DNA of 64,000 nucleotides from Lepidonotus clava (Eukaryota; Annelida; Polychaeta; Phyllodocida; Polynoidae): NCBI GenBank assembly GCA_936440205.1, contig OW387136.1, positions 15,224,788 to 15,288,787 of the forward strand, read 5' to 3'. Shown piece by piece: positions 21,070 to 30,800 of this stretch (position 1 is its first letter; each line of letters starts with the position of its first letter). The notes under the pieces were generated by a model. It saw only the letters and a program-made list of their open reading frames with translations, ran no database searches and was not told where the DNA came from. The position numbers and the translations under genes were made by a program.

Positions 21070-21763
21070 CGCTTGATCCCTTCGGTTTTCCCTTATGTCA
21101 TCAGACATAGTGGATTGCAACCTGAGCTGGGACCCTTTCCAGCCATAAGGCTCTCTCTGCTTCCCAGAATGTTCTTTTCAAACCTGATGTTTTCTGATCA
21201 CAGAGAGCATGGCTCAACCATAACCTACGCTAATCCAAGAAATGAGGTCTTGAATAGGCATGTTTAGCTTTACCATGGCCTGACTGTACATTGAGCCCTC
21301 TCCGACGCGATAGGTTGCAACAACTCTACCAGTCCGACAGAGACGACCGGCCAGCGACCCAGTCGATAGCGATTACCGGTCCCAAGTCACCCTGGGTGGT
21401 CACCGACGGTCTGATCCAGGTGAATCGTGCAAACCCACACTGAACTTTGACCGTTTTCACTGGCCTTGCCTGTTCACTCCTGAGTGATGGAACTACTGTC
21501 AGGAGCTAGGTGAGGTCTGTCAACCCCGTACCACGCACGTACCACTTACAGGTGGCCGAAAACGAAACCACCGGCAGCCCGATATGTGCGCCGACTAGAC
21601 GGTACCACAGTAGGATGTTGATTCATCCTTCGCTAGACACGGGGGCCTTCAGTACTTCTCTCCCCTGCACTATATCTACTAGTTTTAACGTGTCCCCGGA
21701 CCCTTGCGAGCCCACTGCCGCCTGTTACAGACTACCCGTTGAGGAGCTCATCCCTCTTGGTAA
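21070..21763. repeat. Nested ~690-bp repeat, copy B (within pol)
   Basis: Second copy of the repeat at 19769-20460, same orientation, from CGCTTGATCCCTTCGG to CTCATCCCTCTTGGTAA. It lies between the RT and RNase H regions. The near identity of the two copies means that they spread or duplicated recently. Confidence 0.85.
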
Positions 21764-23643
21764 TCTGTTAGTAGATAGAAATGCCCTCCTATATCTGGAT
21801 GAATTAGTAAGGGCGGCGAGGTTAGCAATTTCTTTAACTGTTGAAACGCTTCCTCGCAGGCCTCTGTCCACTCAAAATAGACTTCTTTCTTTAGCAGCCG
21901 GTTTAAAGGCTTTGCTAGATCAGCGAAGTTTGGGACAAACGATCGGTAGTAATTACACAGTCCCAGAAATGATTTAATGGTTTTCACATTATGTGGACGG
22001 TTAAAGGCTGTAATCTTTTCTGTGGTTACCCTTTGTGTAGCCACACCCTCTGCGTTTACTACATGGCCGAGGAAATTGATTTCACTGCGGCACCACTCAC
22101 ACTTTGACGGTTTCAGTTTGAGATTAGCTCTCGCCAAAGCTTGGAGAACCACCTCAACGCTCGCCAGGTGTTCTTCAAATGTAGTGTCGTAGACAATTAC
22201 GTCGTCTAAATATGCTAAGCATGTTCTAGGAATCAATCCCTTTAGCGCTATGGCCATTACCTTGGTAAACTGCCAAGGTGCGCCAACTAAGCCAAACGGT
22301 ACACGCTTATACTGATAGACACCCATCGGGGTTTCAAAAGCGGTATATTTTCTACTGTCTTCTTCGATTACACATTGGTGATAGCCGCTCAACAGATCTA
22401 AAGCTGTCCACATAGTGGGTTTCTTGTAAGCCATATATAGGAAAAGCGAGCGAGCCGTGGGCATGGGGAATTTATCTTTAAAAGTGACTTGATTAAGCAT
22501 GCGAAAGTCTGTACAGAGCCTAGGTTTGCCATCTTTCTTCTGCACTACCACCAGCGGGCTTCGCCAAGCCGATTCGCTGGGCTCTATGACACCTATATCT
22601 ATGAGTTGCCTAACCTGTTCATCGATGATATCCATTTTCTGTGGAGAGTATCGGTATGGTCTGGAACTTATGACTCCCTGCGACTCATCCACAATGATTC
22701 TCATCGGCGCTATTTCACAGTGACCTAACTCTTCCATTGAGAACGCTAGTGCATTTCTGTTGTTATTAAGCATTTGTCTAAACCTTACCTGTTGTTCTTC
22801 GTTTAAGCACGACTCGGACAGATCTATTTTACTCACGTTTTCATCCATTTTACCTCGGGATTTCTCCTCAGAGGTTTGGCTTTCCATTTGCACTGCGTCT
22901 TTCATTACTTCTACAGAAATCCTACAGATGGACATTGGGGTCTCTGTTTTAGTTAGATAACACAAGTCTAGGAACTCCTCTATCTGATTTTGGTTTACCT
23001 CAGGCACTGCGCATTCTTCCGCAAAAGCTAATACTTCCTGGGGAGTGATTTCTTGCATTTCATCTAGCGGATTCATGACTTTGATCCACCACTGGCTTCC
23101 CACCGTATTCACGCACCCCTCTACTAGGACTGGTGCGGTTACCGCCGGTGCGCAGTAAGCTACCGGTGAGTCTAATCCCAGCGGCTCTCGAGTGGTTACC
23201 GGTATGATGCATTCATTTCCCGGCGGAATTTTCACTGTTTCTTTGCTAACTATAGGGTTTCCACAAAACACTTCTATCTTTGCGCCTGGCAGAGATAAAT
23301 CTGATCGAAGCACTGTTAATAAGTTCCTCCCGATTACTATTAGGTGGCATAGATCGTCCACTATGTTGAAATCATAGCAGACCACCGATCCCTGGATTGA
23401 AAACTTACATCTAATTTGTTCTAGTATTACTTGAGACGAGTTGTCTGCCAAACTGATGTTTCCCTTCGATACCTTCCATTCATCTAAAATGCATTGTTTA
23501 GGGATCTGTCGTTTACAATGGGTAGACATGAAGCAATCGCTCGCTCCTGTGTCTACTAAAGATCTAACCTCCTTCTGATCATCAAATCTTAACGTTAAGA
23601 AAAATGCTTCGTCTCCTATCTCTCTCCTAGCCGGTCCGTCCAC
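21764..23643 (-). CDS. pol: Protease and reverse transcriptase region of pol
   Basis: Starts with an aspartic protease (LVDTGASDCF, active Asp near residue 31). A ~230-residue linker leads to a Ty3/gypsy reverse transcriptase: the IEPSESAWRSPLVVVQKKDG block, LCTDFRMLN, PFGLVGAPWQF and the catalytic YLDDVIVY near residues 477-484. The SFLGLCNYYRSF thumb motif follows. Motif order and wording are diagnostic of Ty3/gypsy (Metaviridae). In this family Gag-Pol is usually made by frameshift or read-through from gag, whose ORF lies directly upstream. Confidence 0.92.
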
Positions 23644-23681
23644 TGCGCCTAATTCTATCGTGGAATGAACGGACCCTTCCT

Positions 23682-25664
23682 CTAGTTTCCCTGATTCTTT
23701 TGTTCGGTACCACTGGCTCTGCTATCTTTGTAGATCCGCGGGGGTTTTTCCCTCAACCTATTCTTTAACCACAAGCACGCTTCTGTAGAGTGACCATGCT
23801 GTTGGTGAATGATACAAAACTTACTTTCATCAAAAGGCAACCTGGGTCTCTCTACTTTCTGTTGAGTTGGCAGATTCTTTCCCTTATCGGCCTCTCTGTT
23901 CGGGGCGACGTTGGATTTAGGTTTCTGATCTGAATTTCTTTCACTTTTCTGGTTTTCGTACCTATCTTTTCTCTCATAACCTTGCTGTTTAAAGTTACCA
24001 CCACTCTGGGGAGTCCCGCTTTGCCCTGGCTTTGGTTTCTGAAACCATGGAGCGGCCTCCAGTCGGGCCAACACCACTCCAAACCGTTCGGAGATGGAGT
24101 TTAGGGCCGCGGTCTCCTCTGATTCTTGGCTTCCAGCCAGTTCGCTCACTGCATTAGATATTTTAGTTCCCCCTTTGCCTTTGTCCAACGATTCTAACCT
24201 CGTTGCACAATCCACCGCTTCGGTGAAAGACTTAGGGTCCAGTATAGCTACTTGCCTGGCTACGCCCTGTTTTAATCCTTCTAAAAACACAGCTAACATC
24301 ATGCTTTCACTCGCCTCTGCTTTAACTTGCTTTTGTTTCAGAACACCTGCAAATTCGATCACGCTCTGGTCTTTTCCTTGTTTAAGGCCACAGAACTCTG
24401 CGTGTTTCTGCCACTTAGCTCTTCGGTCACCGAAGATCTTGGTCATTTGAGCTTCTAGCTTCTCAAATGAGTCTTTCTCACTTTCAGCTAACGCTCCTGC
24501 CCAGTCGTCGGCCCTTCCCTTTAGGCCTAACAGCGCCATATTCAGGAGGTGGGCGTCCGACCAGTCATAGATAGCTTTCAGTCGTTTTAATTCCCTGAAA
24601 TACTTTTCTATTTGTTCGTCTTCTTTTCCATTAAACCACGGTAACCTAATGTTTGGTCCCCTTTGGTGACCACCGTGAGTCGTTTCACGCACTGGCGCTG
24701 GTGTTTGCCCCAGTGCCAGACCCAACTGTGGTAAAATTTCCCAGATATTTGGTTGATTCTGTGGATTTGGAGGGTTGTTCTGACCTGGTGGGCCCGGTGG
24801 GCCTGGTGGTCCGGGCGGCGGAGGGTTCGGTGGGTTTGGGGGGTTGTTGGGTTGGTTAAGGAAAGGATTGTTGTTCTGGTTCGGGGGAGGGTTATTGGGT
24901 CCTGGTGGATTTACTTGGTTATTCTGGCCGGCTGGGGCTTGCTGACCCTGCTGGTTAGCCGCTCCTCCTCGGCCTGCGTTAAGATTGGCTGCGAGTGCCA
25001 TCGCCTGCAACAGGTGAGGGAGCAGGTTTTGATCGACCCCACCTCCCGCTGGCTCGGCCCGGCCGGGCTGTTGGCCTGGTTGGCCTCCCCCATCATTTTG
25101 TTGCAGTGCGTTAAGGTTTACCCCAGGATTAGGCTGCTGTATTCCCGGATTCACACCACCATTTCCCCCTGCAACGGGTTGCTGGGGTCCCCCAGGGTTT
25201 ATCCCCAGATTGGGCTGATTCAGAGGGGGATTATTAAGGTTTTGGGGAGGGTTGTTGAGAAGGTTTTGAGGAGGGTTAGGCCCTTGTGGGTTGGCCTGAT
25301 TGTCCTGGCCTCCCTGGACCTGCTGATTAAGAGGAGGGATAAGTCCTTGAGGGTTGGCCTGATTACCTTGGCCTCCTTGGGCCTGCTGATTAAGGGGAGG
25401 AATAAGTCCTGCCTGCACGCCTCGGTCCGGCTGCTGGATTAGGATCTGGCCATTCCCATTGTTTTGTTGAGGTCCCCCAGGGTCCATCCCACGGTTAGGG
25501 TGCCATGCCCCCAGATCTACACCCCCAGCTCCCCCTTCATCGGGTTGCTGGCGTTGATCTCTATCCTCTCTTTCTTCTACTAGATCCATCAAAGGAACGC
25601 CTCCTTCCGCCATATTATTTTCGTGGAGGTTTTGTATATCGTGATCGTCCCACTGTTCTTTCAC
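23682..25664 (-). CDS. gag: Gag polyprotein ORF with long Pro/Asn/Gln/Gly-rich N-terminus
   Basis: The 660-aa ORF starts with a very long low-complexity region (about residues 50-320) of GGPQQ, NPPLNQP and PPGPPG runs. From about 335 to 510 it has a retrotransposon Gag domain (IRLPWFNGKEDEQIEKYF, LGLKGRADDWAGAL, FCGLKQGKDQSVIEF). Near 613-627 there is a CIIHQQHGHSTEAC segment, a variant zinc knuckle of C-x2-H-x4-H-x4-C form. Gag forms the particle shell and packages RNA. The Asn/Gln/Pro-rich start is unusually long and looks intrinsically disordered. Confidence 0.88.
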   Translation of the reverse strand: MKEQWDDHDIQNLHENNMAEGGVPLMDLVEEREDRDQRQQPDEGGAGGVDLGAWHPNRGMDPGGPQQNNGNGQILIQQPDRGVQAGLIPPLNQQAQGGQGNQANPQGLIPPLNQQVQGGQDNQANPQGPNPPQNLLNNPPQNLNNPPLNQPNLGINPGGPQQPVAGGNGGVNPGIQQPNPGVNLNALQQNDGGGQPGQQPGRAEPAGGGVDQNLLPHLLQAMALAANLNAGRGGAANQQGQQAPAGQNNQVNPPGPNNPPPNQNNNPFLNQPNNPPNPPNPPPPGPPGPPGPPGQNNPPNPQNQPNIWEILPQLGLALGQTPAPVRETTHGGHQRGPNIRLPWFNGKEDEQIEKYFRELKRLKAIYDWSDAHLLNMALLGLKGRADDWAGALAESEKDSFEKLEAQMTKIFGDRRAKWQKHAEFCGLKQGKDQSVIEFAGVLKQKQVKAEASESMMLAVFLEGLKQGVARQVAILDPKSFTEAVDCATRLESLDKGKGGTKISNAVSELAGSQESEETAALNSISERFGVVLARLEAAPWFQKPKPGQSGTPQSGGNFKQQGYERKDRYENQKSERNSDQKPKSNVAPNREADKGKNLPTQQKVERPRLPFDESKFCIIHQQHGHSTEACLWLKNRLREKPPRIYKDSRASGTEQKNQGN

Positions 25665-25680
25665 AGGTATTTCCTCTACA

Positions 25681-26898
25681 CTAATTTCGTCCTCCGCTTT
25701 CTGGTTTAGCTTTCTTCCCTGTGTCTAAACCATCCTCAGTAATAAGTTCGTATGAAGACGAGGTTGATCTATCTTCTCTAGCTAATTTTCTATCAGGACT
25801 ACCTTTTCTGACACTCGCGATAGCTTGTTCTAATTCTCTATCTTCTTCTTCGTCTTCACTTTCGTATTTATCATACAATTCTTGAGTTGGAGTGTTAAAG
25901 TCTGGTGCTTTAAGCGTTACTTTTTCCTCACTATCCTGATCGCTTAGCCTTTCTAAATCTATGTGCTTTTCGGGGCCTGTGTCTGCCCACTGCTTTAATA
26001 TTTCGGCTGGATCAAAGGCCTGAATTTCCGCTCTTTTACCAGCTTGGTCTAAGTTCGTTTCTACACCGTAGGTTAATCGATAGGGTTGTAAATTACCTAC
26101 TTTCTCGCTGTTTCCCTCTGCTTCCCTTCCCACTCCCCTCTCCCTTCCCACTGTTTTTCCCTTAGCTACAGTGGAATAAGGAATGGACGCCCCCGGGTTG
26201 GGGTGAGTTGGTGTTACCAGTGGGTGACTGGTAAACTCAAGTCGTTGGGGTAATGGACAGGTGAGAGAGCTCCCATCAGGTAGGATTACCGGATTTTCGG
26301 GGCGTTTTCCCCCTGATGGGCTGGAGTTATCCGCGGTGTTTTGTCGTTGTTTTAGGTTTCCTGAAGAAAATAGGTTATCTCCATTGAAAACTTCCTGTTC
26401 GCCTTCACCTCCCGCTGCGGGCAGTAAAGGATAAGGAACACTTTGATTACACCACGGATTGTTCACATCAGATTCACAGGTGGATTGAGAGCTAGTACCA
26501 GTTTCGTGGTCCGTAGGCGGTACGTACCCTGGGTTCCAATATTGCTTATATTCCGTGAGACGGTTCTTCCCTTCAACTCGTCCCGAGTGTGTTAGGGTTT
26601 CAAGTCCTTCGTCAAGAACCGGCCTATCTTTGGACCCTAGGTGCCAGGGAAATGGTTTACCTCTGCCACGGGTTTGGTAATTTTGTGCACCTTCGGGGCA
26701 GAGCTGCTTGGGTCTGGCTGCGACCTCCTGTCTCTGTGCCTCCCCGTCTAAGGGATTACCTACCAGGTGGCGGTTTTCCACATTCCCTGTATATGATGTT
26801 GACACATCGTGTCCTGCGGGCCGCAAAGATTGAGGCTTGGGGTCAGAGGAAGCCTCAAAATCACCGGTGGCTGACATCAAGGATGAGCAAAACGGCAC
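25681..26898 (-). CDS. Leader ORF upstream of gag (405 aa)
   Basis: Sits between the 5' LTR and gag, ending 16 bases before the gag start and in another frame. Hydrophilic throughout. The final third has an acidic run (YESEDEEEDRELEQAI) that could form a short coiled coil, followed by a Lys/Ser-rich tail. No signal peptide, no membrane segment and no recognised domain. It may be an extra leader protein or an N-terminal extension of the gag product; Ty3-type elements normally lack a separate ORF here. Confidence 0.6.
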   Translation of the reverse strand: MPFCSSLMSATGDFEASSDPKPQSLRPAGHDVSTSYTGNVENRHLVGNPLDGEAQRQEVAARPKQLCPEGAQNYQTRGRGKPFPWHLGSKDRPVLDEGLETLTHSGRVEGKNRLTEYKQYWNPGYVPPTDHETGTSSQSTCESDVNNPWCNQSVPYPLLPAAGGEGEQEVFNGDNLFSSGNLKQRQNTADNSSPSGGKRPENPVILPDGSSLTCPLPQRLEFTSHPLVTPTHPNPGASIPYSTVAKGKTVGRERGVGREAEGNSEKVGNLQPYRLTYGVETNLDQAGKRAEIQAFDPAEILKQWADTGPEKHIDLERLSDQDSEEKVTLKAPDFNTPTQELYDKYESEDEEEDRELEQAIASVRKGSPDRKLAREDRSTSSSYELITEDGLDTGKKAKPESGGRN

Positions 26899-26906
26899 AA
26901 GTCATG

Positions 26907-26927
26907 TTTCGGGTAATCTCCACCAAA
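26907..26927 (-). promoter_or_regulatory. Candidate primer-binding site
   Basis: On the element strand, TTTGGTGGAGATTACCCG follows the 5' LTR directly. A TGG start two bases from the LTR is what a tRNA-primed element should show. I cannot match the following bases to a particular tRNA by memory, so primer identity is open. Confidence 0.4.
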
Positions 26928-27537
26928 TGAACTATTGTTAATGTTTGATTTAAGACTGCGTAAGATTCGTGTATATCCAAGTCTTCATGAGTTGCTTTCC
27001 AGAATGTCTGAGTAATTCAGACCGCGTTTAAAGTTTGTCCATTCACTTCCCAATAGTTCAAAAGAAATGAACGATGAGGGAGCTTCTTAATATGAAAGGG
27101 TTTTTATTCAATAAACATCTCATCCCGAGTCAAAGCCACCATGTATAAGTCTTCATCAGTCCACCTCCCGTCTCTTATAAGCAATCAACCACATTTAGAA
27201 CACGAGTTGCTCCAACGCCTTCTAGACCATTCTAGTATTCAGCTCTAACACAATCCTATGTCCGAGGTAGTGGATAATGGTAAACTCCAGTCTGTACACG
27301 GAGTCGATGTACTTACTCCAGGTATAACTCCTTGGTTAGACATGTTTCTTCTAACTCACTTACTGCTCACTAACTGCTCGCTCCCTACCTTGCAACGCCT
27401 TTTATACTGGTTAACAGGTGGCGCTAGGAGCGTAAAATGTCTCCTCTAGGAGTAGACTAGAAGTAGACTTGCTAAGCCTGATCCGTGTTGGATTATATAT
27501 CATAACAATGTATTAAAAGTACTAAGCCATTAGTACA
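26928..27537 (-). repeat. 5' LTR
   Basis: 610 bp and apparently identical to 6260-6869. It is the upstream LTR in element orientation. A TATAAAAG box lies at plus-strand 27399-27406 and an AATAAA signal at 27104-27109, giving a plausible U3-R-U5 order. Sequence right of 27537 is host DNA beginning with the AGGC duplication. Confidence 0.95.
27399..27406 (-). promoter_or_regulatory. TATA box in the 5' LTR
   Basis: Minus-strand TATAAAAG, about 130 bases into the LTR, is the natural core promoter element for the LTR transcript. The same box occurs in the 3' LTR at 6731-6738. Confidence 0.6.
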
Positions 27538-27541
27538 AGGC
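27538..27541. repeat. Target-site duplication, right copy (AGGC)
   Basis: Matches 6256-6259 and borders the right LTR directly. Confidence 0.85.
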
Positions 27542-27572
27542 ATGGCAACAATGGAGTAAAAACACACAGGGA

Positions 27573-27861
27573 CCCAGCCAGCTTGCGACGTAACAGAAAA
27601 TTTCTGCGACCATACTTTTTTTTAGTTTGCTACCTACTAAGATGGCACATAACAATTATGTTATTGATGGTGAGGTTGAAACCTTACCAAATCAGAATGT
27701 TATCATAACATTATTTTTGGTGAGGTTATGAAAAAACCAAAACAGAACGTTATCAGTTAAGAACATTCTGTTTTGGTTATTAGGAGTAATCAAAATAACC
27801 TAACAAGAACCAAACCAGAACGGTGTTGCAATGTTATGATAATGTTGTACCCTTGGCTGGG
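27573..27861. mobile_element. MITE with CCCAGCCA(A)G ends
   Basis: Left end CCCAGCCAGCTTGCGACG and right end ACCCTTGGCTGGG form a short terminal inverted repeat. The interior has several AACATTCTGTTTTGGTT-like inverted motifs. The same family lies in the opposite orientation at 52165-52490 and, disturbed, at about 55311-55852. No coding sequence; non-autonomous. Confidence 0.7.
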
Positions 27862-30800
27862 GAGTCTCCACGCCTTTCGCAGCAAACTCTCCCATCAAGC
27901 GGTGATGCTCTTTAAAGGGGCCTTCCATTAAGTACATATGCATCAAGGGTGGGGGGGGGGGTCTGATCGATTGGAATTGTGCGGACGTTCATGCACACAT
28001 ATATATCCATTTAATACAATGGCGTAGCCAGGGGGTGTTTCAGGGTGTCTGGAACCCCCTTTGATTTTCTAAAGCAGAAGCAAGACATCAGGGATATTGT
28101 TAAAAATTTAGATTGGAACATGCTTAAATTTACCTGTAACCCCCTTTGACTTTAGGGCAAACATATAGTTAAAGAGGTGTCGGACCTATTTTGAGAGTTG
28201 TTAATTATTTCAGAACTTTTATCAATCTAATAGATCTATCAACTTCAATTAGAATAGTTTTAACCTTTGCAAACTTAATTACAACTTGCTTACAAAAACG
28301 TAACAGTTACAGGCATAAAAATAAGCAAGTCTTGTAAAATGGATATTAAAAACAAAATGGGATATGATTAAAGTGAATTTGTCATTAAGGAGGTTATCTT
28401 GTGTTGTTAAAACATTTACCATTGTTTGTATTGCATTTACTGATGCACGCCTTGATGTCCTTTCCTTGTGAGTATTGCATTAATGGCTAATGGGTTCATC
28501 GCCATTAATTCACGCAACTCACCACGAGACACTTATTGAATTAAACAAGACCTCCTCAGCTTCCACGTGTGTCTTCATTTGTTTTAAAGAAAAGAATAAT
28601 GATACATTAAGTATTTTTCTATCTTCAAGGTGGATTATATTTCTAGTAATACGGTTATCTTTTTGAATTGATATTATTATGACCGAGATTATGATCAGAA
28701 TACCTCTGCTTTATTCTTAAGAAGTAGCTGTGGGATGTAGAATGGTAGCTGTAATTCTGTAACCAGTTCCGGGGCAGGTCTCCACTCTTGTCAAACGTTA
28801 ACCCTCCAAATCCTATAGAAAAATAGCCCTGGATCAAAACCATCTGGCCAAGAGCCACACATTATTGAGATAAGGTTTATGTCGAGAATAAAGGGTATTT
28901 GTTAAGGCAAGGATTAGGTTTAAGTGTAGTTGTAGTCCATTAAACACTTTGACTCATCTAAATATGCGACTTTGTGCCTAGAATTATGATTGCATTGGTT
29001 GTTCCAAAATACTGTTGAATGGCGACAAAACACTTTTCATGTCTGTTGTAATTGTACTTTCAATTCCGGCATATTCCAAATAAATACATCCCCGGTGTTG
29101 TCCCAGCGAAGCCCAATCCCTGCAGGAAAAGGCTATTTTAATCTAACTTCATTTCATGACTATTCACTTCCAATATTACGTGGCGTTTCACACCTGTTCT
29201 ACCACCAGATAAGATTTTAAATTATGATTTTTGACTGGAGCGTGATGATAATTCAGACTTGGTTTCCACCTTCTTATATCTGGTTATATAAGTGAGGACT
29301 TTAGAAATAATCTAATCTTAAGATTCAAGATGTGAGAAAAACACTGTCTGTCTTGCTGGTGTGAAACCCCTCTTACATCTTGGCAGCTGGACTTCTGGCT
29401 GTTCCCAGTGTGGACATACTACTATATCAAAGGCCTCTTCTCACACTCTGTCTATGTAGTTTGGGAAGTAAAAGAACCCTTGCTTAAGTGGAATAGCAGA
29501 GGCAGGGTGTCTACCTTCTCATAGATTCGATCACCATCACCATCCTTGACACGACCGTGCCAGTTCATTAGGATGTAAAGCAACTGATAACCAACTATTC
29601 GCATTACATTCAGTCATATGCACAACATTTCAAAGGTACGACCTCTTTAAGAGCTACCAGGTTATTGCTATATTATAAGAACCCTTTCTTACCTTTTGTG
29701 CAACATTTGAAATTAAGTTAATTGACATCTTTTTGACCAAATGGTATGACGGAAATCTGCGTGAAGGCATATATTCTAATCATATTTTCCCTAATTCTTT
29801 TTTTTTTAAAGTTCTAACTTCTGGGAATACTGGCGAATGTTACAGCAGGTGTTTGCCAGAGACAAACGATACCACTTGAAACAGCTTAAACATTTTGGAA
29901 AAATCAAAAGGAAATAAGATAGTCCATATTCATGTCTTCACGGAACCGGTGGATGTCGACTGGTAAAAAAACACTAAAAGTGAAAAGCAATTCACACTGA
30001 ATAATTCTGGGAAAGCTGAAGGCTTTGACAATGGGAATAAGAATGGGCATGTGATCCTAAAATCCCCGACACCTCCAGGAAGGCGCCTCACAAAAGGACC
30101 TTCACTGGGGTGCCCGATTACAGAGGTCACAGGGTCAGCGGTGGTGACGTCACTGTAGCAGCTGTTGGGCTCGATGGCATTTGAGACATAAACCGTGGTT
30201 TCGTAACTGATATTTATTACTACTAGTTCTTGGATATATATGGAAAATGATGAATAATATGTACAGTTCTTCAGATAAATTCTTTGGTTCTTAGATTCAC
30301 AAATTCCACTTTCTTGTACATACAACTTTGTTCTTAGTTCGTCTTTCGTATCAATAAAATATCTAACTTCGTACAAATTCTTCGTAGTTCTTATTTCTTA
30401 TCGTAGCAATAAAGTACCGTCGAAAACTGAAATAGACAAAAAGGATATTTGTGTCTAAATAATAGTTTCAGACAATCTTTGACATGGATCTATATTCATA
30501 ATTCTATGGTTACTTGTATCCATAAAAGTGTATAATAGTACACACAGTCTTTAGTCTTTCATAGTTCTTACACTGACTCATTACCATATATTCATGAGAT
30601 TAGGATCAAAGCCTACATAAATCCTTTACTCTGTAGTTCTTTAGTATACTACTCAATACTACTCAAAGTACATACTCAGAATATAATGTCAATACTACTG
30701 ACACATCATAATAATCTTTGGCCTTATTTAGGCTTACTTGTACATAAATCATGGATTCTTAGGCATAAAGCCTACATACATTCTTCTAGAACTTTGTCAC

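Larger units (their letters stand above)
6260..27537 (-). mobile_element. Giant env-bearing Ty3/gypsy-type LTR element (~21.3 kb)
   Basis: The element runs right to left. Its two 610-bp LTRs begin TGAACTATTG and end TTAGTACA on the plus strand, and I found no difference between them by eye, so insertion was recent on an evolutionary scale. It is flanked by AGGC duplications. The internal region carries, in element order, a leader ORF, gag, protease-RT, RNase H, integrase with a GPY/F-like tail, two overlapping accessory ORFs, an F-type envelope-like ORF and a 6.5-kb 3' tract with opposite-strand coding remnants. Most domains are open over long stretches, but two copies of a ~690-bp nested repeat interrupt pol, so the copy is best treated as a broken fossil. 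At 21.3 kb it is several times longer than a usual Ty3 element; giant LTR elements with extra ORFs, such as the Burro family of planarians, are the nearest analogy I know. Confidence 0.93.
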
